From Parvibaculum sp. (lineage in GTDB: Bacteria > Pseudomonadota > Alphaproteobacteria > Parvibaculales > Parvibaculaceae), in assembly GCF_030694575.1 (NCBI RefSeq), contig NZ_JAUYUS010000097.1, positions 1-46,793 of the forward strand: a stretch of 46,793 nt of DNA. Direction: 5' to 3'. Made by a program: the position numbers and the translations under genes. The notes under the pieces were generated by a model, which ran no database searches, was not told the origin of the DNA, and saw only the letters and a list, made by a program, of their open reading frames with translations. Position 1 is the first letter of the stretch, and every line of letters starts with the position of its first letter. Below are positions 41,308-46,793 of the stretch, piece by piece.

Positions 41308-41353
41308 CCTCCTCATTGCGAACGAGGCGCTCTCCCAACTGAGCTACGGCCCC
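41278..41353 (-). tRNA. tRNA-Ala (CGC anticodon)
   Basis: 76 nt on the minus strand with encoded CCA. The acceptor stem GGGGCCG/CGGCTCC has the G3-U70 wobble that marks tRNA-Ala. The D-arm is TAGCTCAGTTGGGAGAGC, the anticodon stem-loop CCTCG-TTCGCAA-TGAGG (anticodon CGC) and the T-loop GTTCGATCC. It reads GCG codons. Its 3' end overlaps the end of the Crp/Fnr gene by 30 bases on the other strand. Confidence 0.97.
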
Positions 41354-41386
41354 GGAGCCCTGCGCGCGAAACGCGCCGGAGGCCGC

Positions 41387-41415
41387 TTATTAGGCGGCGG
41401 CGGCCAAGGTGTCAA
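41387..41415 (-). promoter_or_regulatory. Promoter of tRNA-Ala
   Basis: On the minus strand TTGACA (41410-41415), 17-base spacer, TAATAA (41387-41392), then a GC-rich discriminator (GCGGCC) of the type seen at stringently controlled genes. Start of transcription is about 27 bases before the tRNA 5' end. Confidence 0.7.
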
Positions 41416-41558
41416 GAGAAGCGTCGGGGCCGGAGGGCGCGCCCGGAAACCGGTCCTTGAACCCCGCCCCCGGCCCGTTTACATCTGAGGGCCCGGGTCC
41501 GGGCCGAAGCCGCCCAGTCCTCAAAACTGGCCCGAAAACCAGAAAACGGCGAGCCCCC

Positions 41559-41861
41559 ATGATTGCCCTCCTGAACCTCATCGTCTCCCTGATCTCGATC
41601 TATATCTGGATCATCATCATCGGCGTGGTGCTGAGCTGGCTGATCGCCTTCAACGTCATCAACACCCATAACCGCTTCGTCTATCTGGTGGTCGATACGA
41701 TCAACCGGCTGACGGAACCGGTGCTCCGGCCGATCCGCAACGTGCTGCCCAATCTGGGCGGCATCGACATTTCGCCGGTGATCCTGCTGCTGCTGCTCTT
41801 CTTCCTCCAGAACCTTCTCACCTACGACGTGCCCATGTGGCTCGGTCTCAGCCGCTACTGA
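41559..41861 (+). CDS. YggT family membrane protein
   Basis: A 100-residue integral membrane protein of the YggT family, single-copy type. Two spans are visible: LLNLIVSLISIYIWIIIIGV (about 4-28) and SPVILLLLLFFLQNLL (about 72-90). Between them is the conserved loop VVDTINRLTEPVLRPIRNVLP with the E-P-V-L-x-P-I-R motif. Relatives are tied to osmotic tolerance, division and cell shape. It precedes the DUF167 gene, a conserved pairing (yggT-yggU). Confidence 0.92.
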   Translation: MIALLNLIVSLISIYIWIIIIGVVLSWLIAFNVINTHNRFVYLVVDTINRLTEPVLRPIRNVLPNLGGIDISPVILLLLLFFLQNLLTYDVPMWLGLSRY

Positions 41862-41869
41862 GCCCTTCC

Positions 41870-42196
41870 TTGCCGCTGAAGCCCGTTCCCGGCGGCGTCT
41901 CGCTCCGCCTGCGCGTCACGCCGCGCGGCGGCACGGACCGGATCGACGGGCTGGCCGCGGATGCCTCGGGCGAACCTTATCTGCGCGTCCGCGTCTCGGC
42001 GGTGGCCGAAAAGGGCAAGGCGAACGACGCGGTGCTGAAACTTCTCGCCAAGGCGCTCCGTCTTCCCCGTTCCGCGCTCGCCGTCGCATCGGGCGAGACG
42101 GGCCGCACCAAGCTCGTCACGGTCTCGGGCGATCCCGCCCGGCTGATGGCCGATCTCGGCGCCTGGCTCGCCCATCTCGGAAAGGAACCACGATGA
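41870..42196 (+). CDS. DUF167 (YggU) family protein
   Basis: A 108-residue DUF167 protein: PLKPVPGGVSLRLRVTPRGG, AEKGKANDAVLKLLAKAL and SGETGRTKLVTVSG are the family's core blocks. TTG 41870 is preferred because it gives the family-typical N-terminus; GTG 41837 is possible but would overlap yggT by 25 bases. Function unknown; probably cytosolic. Its stop overlaps an ATG (ATGA 42193-42196) of a short frame that runs over the folD riboswitch. Confidence 0.85.
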   Translation: MPLKPVPGGVSLRLRVTPRGGTDRIDGLAADASGEPYLRVRVSAVAEKGKANDAVLKLLAKALRLPRSALAVASGETGRTKLVTVSGDPARLMADLGAWLAHLGKEPR

Positions 42197-42210
42197 ACCG
42201 GGTCGCGGCC

Positions 42211-42240
42211 TTGTCTTTGCGTGTGCGTCCTTATTATAGT
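42211..42240 (+). promoter_or_regulatory. Promoter of the folD riboswitch transcript
   Basis: TTGTCT (42211-42216), 18-base spacer, TATAGT (42235-42240; five of six match TATAAT). A start about seven bases later falls at 42247, exactly the first base of the riboswitch P1 stem. Confidence 0.6.
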
Positions 42241-42246
42241 GCCGCT

Positions 42247-42321
42247 GCCTTGCGTGACTGGCGAGAAGGGGTGGAGACAACCACCGTGGAGCGCGAGGCA
42301 ATCGCGCCGCTCGCCTGGGCA
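42247..42321 (+). promoter_or_regulatory. ZTP (pfl) riboswitch aptamer upstream of folD
   Basis: The conserved ZTP-riboswitch strings are present in order: CGTGACTGGCGA (42253-42264), a GGTGG/CCACC hairpin (42270-42274, 42281-42285), CCGTGGAGCG (42284-42293) and CGCCTGGGCA (42312-42321). P1 is GCCTTGCG (42247-42254) with CGCGAGGC (42292-42299), eight pairs including one G-U. GGCG (42260-42263) can pair with CGCC (42312-42315) as the pseudoknot. ZTP riboswitches sense the purine intermediate ZTP/ZMP (AICAR), which builds up when 10-formyl-tetrahydrofolate is low, and switch on folate genes such as folD. Confidence 0.9.
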
Positions 42322-42346
42322 CCCTTTCCAGACACCGAGGTGCCCG
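42316..42346 (+). promoter_or_regulatory. Ribosome-site-sequestering helix of the ZTP riboswitch
   Basis: GGGCACC (42317-42323) can pair perfectly with GGTGCCC (42339-42345), extended by one U-G pair. The right arm covers part of the folD Shine-Dalgarno GAGG (42337-42340). The left arm is the CTGGGCA that the aptamer needs, so ligand binding and ribosome-site masking exclude each other. This predicts translational activation by ZTP; no terminator is seen. Confidence 0.7.
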
Positions 42347-42347
42347 C

Positions 42348-43244
42348 ATGACTGCAACCATCATCGACGGCAAGATCATCGCGGCGGAGCTGCGCGCGCG
42401 CGTTGCCGTCGAAGTCGCCCGCCTGAAGAAGGAACACGGCCTCACGCCCGGCCTTGCCGTCGTTCTCGTCGGCAACGATCCCGCGAGCGAGGTCTATGTC
42501 CGCAACAAGGGCATCGCGACCGTGGAAGCGGGCATGAATTCCTTCGAATACAAGTTGCCCGCCGAAACGGGCGAGGCGGATGTCCTCGCCAAGGTGCGCG
42601 AACTCAATGCCGATCCCGCCGTTCACGGTTTCCTCGTGCAGTTTCCTGTCCCCGATCACATCAGCCAGCAGGCTGTGATCGACGCGATCGATCCGGTGAA
42701 GGACGCCGACGGTCTTCATCCGCTCAATGCCGGCCGTCTCGCCAGCGGCCTTCCCGCCATGGTGCCGGCGACGCCGGAAGGCTGCGTCATCATGGCGAAG
42801 CGCGCGGGCGGCGATCTTTCCGGTAAACACGCCGTCATCATCGGCCGCTCCAATCTCGTCGGCAAACCCGTCGCGCAGTTGCTGCTCAAGGAAAACTGCA
42901 CCGTCACCATCGCGCATAGCCGCTCGCGCGATCTGCCGTCGATTGCGCGGCAGGCGGATATTCTCGTCGCCGCCGTCGGCCGTCCGGGCATGGTGCGGGG
43001 CGACTGGGTGAAGCCCGGCGCCATCGTCATCGATGTCGGCATCAACCGCGTGCCCGCGCCGGAAAAAGGCGAGGGCAAGACACGTCTCGTCGGCGACGTC
43101 GCCTTCGACGAAGCCTCGCAAGTTGCAGGTGCGATCACGCCGGTGCCGGGCGGCGTCGGCCTGATGACGGTTGCCTGCCTCCTCCGCAACACGGTCATCG
43201 CCGCCTGCCGTCAGAACGGCATCGCCTTGCCGCAGGATTTCTGA
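42348..43244 (+). CDS. folD: Bifunctional methylene-THF dehydrogenase/cyclohydrolase
   Basis: A 298-residue FolD that interconverts 5,10-methylene-, methenyl- and 10-formyl-tetrahydrofolate with NADP+. Visible are [15 protein letters not shown] with the active-site Lys, [20 protein letters not shown], the nucleotide loop [17 protein letters not shown] and the C-terminal [16 protein letters not shown]; Leu replaces the more common Pro in PGGVGPMT. Length is normal. GAGG lies seven bases before the ATG and is masked by a riboswitch helix. The aldo/keto reductase gene follows six bases after the stop. Confidence 0.97.
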   Translation: MTATIIDGKIIAAELRARVAVEVARLKKEHGLTPGLAVVLVGNDPASEVYVRNKGIATVEAGMNSFEYKLPAETGEADVLAKVRELNADPAVHGFLVQFPVPDHISQQAVIDAIDPVKDADGLHPLNAGRLASGLPAMVPATPEGCVIMAKRAGGDLSGKHAVIIGRSNLVGKPVAQLLLKENCTVTIAHSRSRDLPSIARQADILVAAVGRPGMVRGDWVKPGAIVIDVGINRVPAPEKGEGKTRLVGDVAFDEASQVAGAITPVPGGVGLMTVACLLRNTVIAACRQNGIALPQDF

Positions 43245-43250
43245 GGTCTC

Positions 43251-44267
43251 ATGGAAACGCGCAAGCTTGGAAATCTCTGGCCGGTAAGCGCGCTGACATT
43301 GGGCGGCGGCGGGCTCGGCCGCGTCTGGGGCGAGACGACGCGGGAAGAAGCCATCGCCACGCTCCGCCTCGCCGTCGAACGCGGCATCACCCTCATCGAT
43401 CTCGCACCGCTTTACGGACGCGGCGAAGCGGAGGAAGTCGCGGGCGAGGCCTTTGGCGGTGCCTGGCCCGAAGGCGTCCGCGTCACCACCAAATGCATGG
43501 TCGGCCGCCGCCACCTTCCCGACATCGCGGGCCGGCTCGAAACCTCTCTCGTCCGAAGTCTCGCAACGCTGAAGCGCGAGCAGGCCGACATCTTTTTCCT
43601 GCACTCCAATATCTGCCCGGACGATTACGAATACGAGCACGCGCCCGACTTCGCGATGCATGGCGCCGTTTCCTGGTCCACCTTCACGGGTATCGTCGTG
43701 CCTGCTTTCGAGAGGCTGAAGGAAAAGGGCCTGATCGGTGCCTGGGGCATCACCGGCACGGGCCTGCCGCGCAGCATCATGGATGCGCTTCGCGGCGAGC
43801 CGAAGCCCGACGTCGTGCAAGCGGTGACGAACCTTCTCGATTCGCCCGGCGGCATGCGCCGCTACGAGGAGCCGGCCGAGCCGCGCAACATCATCCGCAC
43901 CGCCAAAAACAATGAGGTCGGCGTGATGGGCATCCGTGCCGTGCAGGCGGGTGCGCTGACGGCCGCGATCGACCGCGAGCTTCCCCTGGGCGACCCCGAA
44001 CTGAAAGACTATGAAAAGGCCGCGCCCTTCCGCGCGCTTTGCCGCGAGCTCGGCGAGGATCCCGCCATCGTCGCGCATCGCTATGCGCTCGCCATGCCCG
44101 GCGTCGATACGCTGGTGCTCGGCGTCAAGAACCGCGCGGAGCTTACCGCCATTCTCGACGCGGAAGCGTGCGGGCCGCTGGAAGAGGAGACGCGCAAGCG
44201 CATCGATGCGCTCCGTCTCAACTTCCAGTTTCCGCGCATGCCGATCGACGGCGAGGACATGCTCTAG
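43251..44267 (+). CDS. Aldo/keto reductase
   Basis: A 338-residue TIM-barrel aldo/keto reductase. The N-terminus METRKLGNLWPVSALTLGGG, LIDLAPLYGRGEAEE (catalytic Asp and Tyr), VTTKCMVG (catalytic Lys), and FFLHSN (catalytic His) give a full tetrad. The substrate is not indicated. It begins six bases after folD and therefore is probably on the riboswitch-controlled transcript, although nothing ties its reaction to folate. Confidence 0.92.
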   Translation: METRKLGNLWPVSALTLGGGGLGRVWGETTREEAIATLRLAVERGITLIDLAPLYGRGEAEEVAGEAFGGAWPEGVRVTTKCMVGRRHLPDIAGRLETSLVRSLATLKREQADIFFLHSNICPDDYEYEHAPDFAMHGAVSWSTFTGIVVPAFERLKEKGLIGAWGITGTGLPRSIMDALRGEPKPDVVQAVTNLLDSPGGMRRYEEPAEPRNIIRTAKNNEVGVMGIRAVQAGALTAAIDRELPLGDPELKDYEKAAPFRALCRELGEDPAIVAHRYALAMPGVDTLVLGVKNRAELTAILDAEACGPLEEETRKRIDALRLNFQFPRMPIDGEDML

Positions 44268-44288
44268 ATGTCCTTCGCCGTCCGTTCC

Positions 44289-44546
44289 TCACCTGTTGTC
44301 GAGCTGTGCCCGCACGGCGTGAAGCCCTTCGCGCGTGATGCGATAGGGGCTGCCGTCGCGAGATACGATCAGGCGGCGTTTGCGCAGGCGGCGAAAGGTT
44401 GCCAGCGTGCAATCGGCGAGCAGCCAGCCCTCACGGGTTACGCAAGTAACCGTCTGGATTTTTCCCTTGTCGTCCTTTTCGACGCGAATGAGACCGCCGC
44501 GCGCGAGCGCATGAAGCGTCCGCTGCTCGAACTTCGAGATATTCAT
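44289..44546 (-). CDS. yjhX: YjhX family toxin
   Basis: An 85-residue protein, the exact length of E. coli YjhX. It shows [34 protein letters not shown] and the closing [12 protein letters not shown], almost residue-for-residue family blocks. YjhX is described as a topoisomerase-inhibiting toxin whose antitoxin YjhQ is a GNAT-like protein. No GNAT gene adjoins it here, so it is either an orphan, or chromosomally domesticated. AGGA lies upstream of the ATG. It is convergent with the aldo/keto reductase and divergent from the beta-lactamase-like gene. Confidence 0.92.
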   Translation of the reverse strand: MNISKFEQRTLHALARGGLIRVEKDDKGKIQTVTCVTREGWLLADCTLATFRRLRKRRLIVSRDGSPYRITREGLHAVRAQLDNR

Positions 44547-44745
44547 GGATAGAGTCCTGGAGAAAAGCCGAGGCGAGGCGAAAGCCGTGGCACACGCAGG
44601 CAAACGCGCTGCGCAGGCGTGGTTTCGCCTTTTCAGACGGCCCGGCCGAAAGGGTCATTCCCTCTCAGCGGCCGCGCTTTTCTCCGGACACAGACATCAA
44701 CGCTCCCGTTGGCGTGAAGCTATATCCATAAGCAAGGTGCACCGC

Positions 44746-46221
44746 TTGCGTCAATCCGGATTTGCCGCCGGTCTGTTCTTTTTGCTGGCGGTATGCTTTG
44801 CGCCACACGGCGCCCTCGCCGGTGTCGACGATGTCGAAGCGGGCATGGTGGACTGGCCCCACGACGAAATGACCCGAGCGCTCGACTACTTCATCGGCAA
44901 GCGCATGAAGGAACTCGACGTGCCGGGGCTGGCGCTCGTCATCGTCTCCGACGGCAAGATCGTCTTCGAGAAGGGCTATGGCATCGCCGATACCGACGGC
45001 GATCAGCCCGTGACGGAAAACACGCTGTTCGAGGTCGGTTCGCTCGGTATGCCGATCGAGGCCTATGGCGCGATGCTGCTCGCCGGCGAACGAAAGCTTT
45101 TTCTGGATGCGCCTCTTTCCCGCGCGCTCGAGACGCCATGGCTGCCGGGCAAGAAGGATAGCGCCGCGATCACGTTGCGCCATGTTCTCACGCATAGTTC
45201 GGGCCTCACCGACTGGGTGCGGCTCGGGCTGCGCGGTACCCGGTTCGAGCCCGGCGAGCGGTTCGGCTATTCCGGCATGGGCTATGTCTATCTCGCTCAT
45301 GTCATGGCGGCGGTGGAGGAAACGCCGTTCGACCGGCTGATGCGCACGCGCGTGTTCCGGCCGCTCGGCATGTCGTCCTCCGGCTATGTCGTGCCGGATG
45401 CGCTGGTCGATTCCGTTGCGCGCGGGCATCACGCGCTCTGGGTGCCGATCGCGGTCTTTGCCCTGCCGCTCTTCGGCAGCTTCGCCATCTTTGCCCTCGT
45501 GACGCTGCTGATCGTGAGGTTCGGCTTCCAGCGTCTCAGGCTCGAACCGGCGGACCTGCTGCCCGCTCTCATTCTGGCGCCGCTCGTCACCTGCGCCTCG
45601 CTTTATCTCTTTCGCGGCGGCTGGACGCTTCTCTTCTGCGCGGGGTATTTCCTGGCATGGCTCGCGGCTGTCGCCGGCACCGCCGCCATGCTCCAGTATT
45701 TCCGCTTCATTTTCGAGCAGGGCCGTTACGACAGCGTCGTTTCGCGCGGCGCGTCGCGGCGGCTGCCGGTCAGCCCTGTCATTCTGGGCGGCGTCTTTGC
45801 CGCCAGCCTCTTCTTCATGCCCTGGCAGGTGCCTGCGCCGGCGCGTGACGGAGACGATTTCAATCCCGCCCTGTCGCTCCGCTCCAGCGCCCACGATCTC
45901 GGCCTCTTCATCTCCGGCTTCATCGATGGCGCGGTCATCGGTCCGGAATGGCGCGCCCGCATGGTTCAGGAGCGCATCGAGATTGGCGGACGCCCGAATG
46001 ACGTCTTCGGCTGGGGGCTCGGTTTCGGCACGCGTGAGCGGCCGGATAGTCTCACCATCTGGCAGGAGAGCGGCTATATCGGCACCGCGGGCCTCATGGT
46101 GATCGACCCCGCGCGCCGCGCCGGTGTCGTCGTTCTCGCCAATGCCGACAGCGGCGCCCGGCTGACACAGGAAATCGCGGGCCATGTGCTCGGGCCCGAG
46201 GAACCGTGGCAGCTTCCCTGA
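44746..46221 (+). CDS. Serine beta-lactamase-fold membrane protein with degenerate active site
   Basis: A 491-residue protein (TTG 44746, AAGGTG six bases upstream; GTG 44737 possible). The leader FAAGLFFLLAVCFAPHGALA is a signal peptide. Residues about 50-225 are the class C/PBP-like fold (LALVIVSDGKIVFEKGYGIA, LRHVLTHSSGLTDW). Four spans follow (about 231-262, 270-290, 293-325, 345-362), then the rest of the fold. The three catalytic motifs are altered: S-x-x-K is Ser99-Leu-Gly-Met102, Y-x-N is Tyr175-Ser-Gly, and the H-x-G region reads ESGYIGTAG. Loss of the general-base Lys predicts no acylation chemistry. A binding or regulatory role is inferred. Confidence 0.85.
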   Translation: MRQSGFAAGLFFLLAVCFAPHGALAGVDDVEAGMVDWPHDEMTRALDYFIGKRMKELDVPGLALVIVSDGKIVFEKGYGIADTDGDQPVTENTLFEVGSLGMPIEAYGAMLLAGERKLFLDAPLSRALETPWLPGKKDSAAITLRHVLTHSSGLTDWVRLGLRGTRFEPGERFGYSGMGYVYLAHVMAAVEETPFDRLMRTRVFRPLGMSSSGYVVPDALVDSVARGHHALWVPIAVFALPLFGSFAIFALVTLLIVRFGFQRLRLEPADLLPALILAPLVTCASLYLFRGGWTLLFCAGYFLAWLAAVAGTAAMLQYFRFIFEQGRYDSVVSRGASRRLPVSPVILGGVFAASLFFMPWQVPAPARDGDDFNPALSLRSSAHDLGLFISGFIDGAVIGPEWRARMVQERIEIGGRPNDVFGWGLGFGTRERPDSLTIWQESGYIGTAGLMVIDPARRAGVVVLANADSGARLTQEIAGHVLGPEEPWQLP

Positions 46222-46237
46222 GGCTGGCGGCCCGGCC

Positions 46238-46768
46238 TTAAGCCTTCTTCCCCGCCTCGATCGCCTTCATGATGAGCTCGCGGGCGACGCTTGCGTCCTT
46301 CCAGCCGTCGACCTTCACCCACTTGCCTTCCTCGAGATCCTTGTAGTGCTCGAAGAAATGCGTGATGCGTTTGATCAGGATGTCCGGCATGTCGGTGTAG
46401 TTCTGGACATTCTTGTAATAGGGATTGAGCTTCTCGACGGGCACGGCGAGGATCTTTTCGTCCTGCCCCGCCTCGTCATGCATCATCAGCACGCCGATGG
46501 GGCGCGAGCGGATGACGGCGCCGGGCACCACCGGAATGCGGCTCACGACCAGCACGTCCACCGGGTCGCCATCGTCCGACAGCGTGTGCGGCACGAAGCC
46601 GTAATTGCACGGATACTGCATCGCCGTATGCATGAAGCGGTCGACGAAGAGCGTGCCGGATTCCTTGTCCATCTCGTATTTCACCGGATGGCCGCCATGC
46701 GGCACCTCGACGATCACGTTGATGTCGTCGGGCGGGTTCTTGCCGATCGGAATGGCGTCGATACGCAT
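46238..46768 (-). CDS. ppa: Inorganic pyrophosphatase
   Basis: A 176-residue family I soluble pyrophosphatase of standard bacterial length. It hydrolyses pyrophosphate to two phosphates with Mg2+, pulling biosynthetic reactions forward in the cytosol. Signature D-D-G-D-P-V-D-V-L carries the metal-binding Asps. Also seen are [35 protein letters not shown], and [11 protein letters not shown] with the C-terminal lysine-rich helix. It is convergent with the beta-lactamase-fold gene, 16 bases apart. Confidence 0.97.
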   Translation of the reverse strand: MRIDAIPIGKNPPDDINVIVEVPHGGHPVKYEMDKESGTLFVDRFMHTAMQYPCNYGFVPHTLSDDGDPVDVLVVSRIPVVPGAVIRSRPIGVLMMHDEAGQDEKILAVPVEKLNPYYKNVQNYTDMPDILIKRITHFFEHYKDLEEGKWVKVDGWKDASVARELIMKAIEAGKKA

Positions 46769-46793
46769 TTACTTTTTGGTCCTGTTGTTGCGG

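Noticed and set aside
42193-42351. A 52-codon frame with ATGA overlaps to both DUF167 and folD and AAAGGA upstream
   Set aside because: Attractive as a coupled micro-gene, but it spans the folD promoter and whole ZTP aptamer, which explain the sequence better. A leader-peptide role is not excluded.
44545-44745. N-terminal extension of the beta-lactamase-fold frame to 44545
   Set aside because: It starts opposite the YjhX start codon and adds a basic, unrelated stretch before a clear signal peptide.
1-46793. CRISPR arrays, insertion sequences, prophage
   Set aside because: No regularly spaced repeats, transposases, terminal inverted repeats around genes, or phage structural genes were seen.

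Overview
The window looks like chromosomal DNA of a GC-rich alphaproteobacterium. Pointers are homospermidine synthase, a HemC-HemD-mitofilin-HemY block, a YggT-DUF167-FolD block, strong GGAGG ribosome sites mixed with GTG/TTG starts, and intergenic REP-like palindromes typical of that class. The DUF1302/DUF1329 outer-membrane pair and many acyl-CoA genes would suit a lipid- or hydrocarbon-using genus such as Parvibaculum, but that genus is a guess from gene content. No phage, insertion sequence or CRISPR array was seen.

Layout. 1-9.2 kb: mixed housekeeping and accessory genes (DUF1902 protein, nuclease with a stop codon in its leader, MBL hydrolase, acetyl-CoA synthetase, CoA-transferase, GNAT, creatininase-like protein, a Doc-type toxin-antitoxin pair, MazG-like hydrolase), separated by dense REP-like repeats. 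9.7-15.2 kb: a mainly minus-strand block (tsaD, lipase-like hydrolase, gpsA, YciI, EVE, Rieske), interrupted by a TetR regulator and two tandem micro-genes for single-membrane-span peptides. 15.3-20.9 kb: heme block hemC-hemD-mitofilin-HemY plus an alpha/beta hydrolase. 21-23.7 kb: tRNA-Thr, homospermidine synthase, a YRG-repeat micro-protein and a PII protein whose reading frame carries an N-terminal ribbon-helix-helix domain. 23.7-28.4 kb: a second CoA-transferase, a histidine kinase overlapping a HerA-like ATPase by ATGA, and a PCuAC copper chaperone. 28.7-34.1 kb: DUF1302, DUF1329 and YCF48-like envelope proteins. 34.2-39.1 kb: enoyl-CoA hydratase, acyl-CoA dehydrogenase, a flavin monooxygenase-like relative, an SDR and a glutamine amidotransferase. 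39-41.4 kb: DUF1254/DUF1214 protein divergent from a Crp/Fnr regulator that runs into tRNA-Ala. 41.5-46.8 kb: YggT, DUF167, a ZTP riboswitch in front of folD, aldo/keto reductase, orphan YjhX toxin, a degenerate beta-lactamase-fold membrane protein and pyrophosphatase.

How the genes fit together: two envelope/lipid modules (DUF1302-DUF1329-YCF48, then ECH-ACAD-ACAD2-SDR) sit side by side and suggest uptake or export of a hydrophobic acyl compound followed by beta-oxidation-like steps. The RHH-PII protein reads as a possible one-component DNA-binding sensor of 2-oxoglutarate and adenylate state. folD appears to be controlled by ZTP, linking one-carbon metabolism to purine demand.

Most notable: the RHH-PII fusion with an inverted-repeat-rich upstream region; the ZTP riboswitch with a visible ribosome-site-sequestering helix; the kinase-HerA coupling; tandem micro-peptides; and a 16-bp perfect palindrome at the Crp/DUF1254 divergent promoter.
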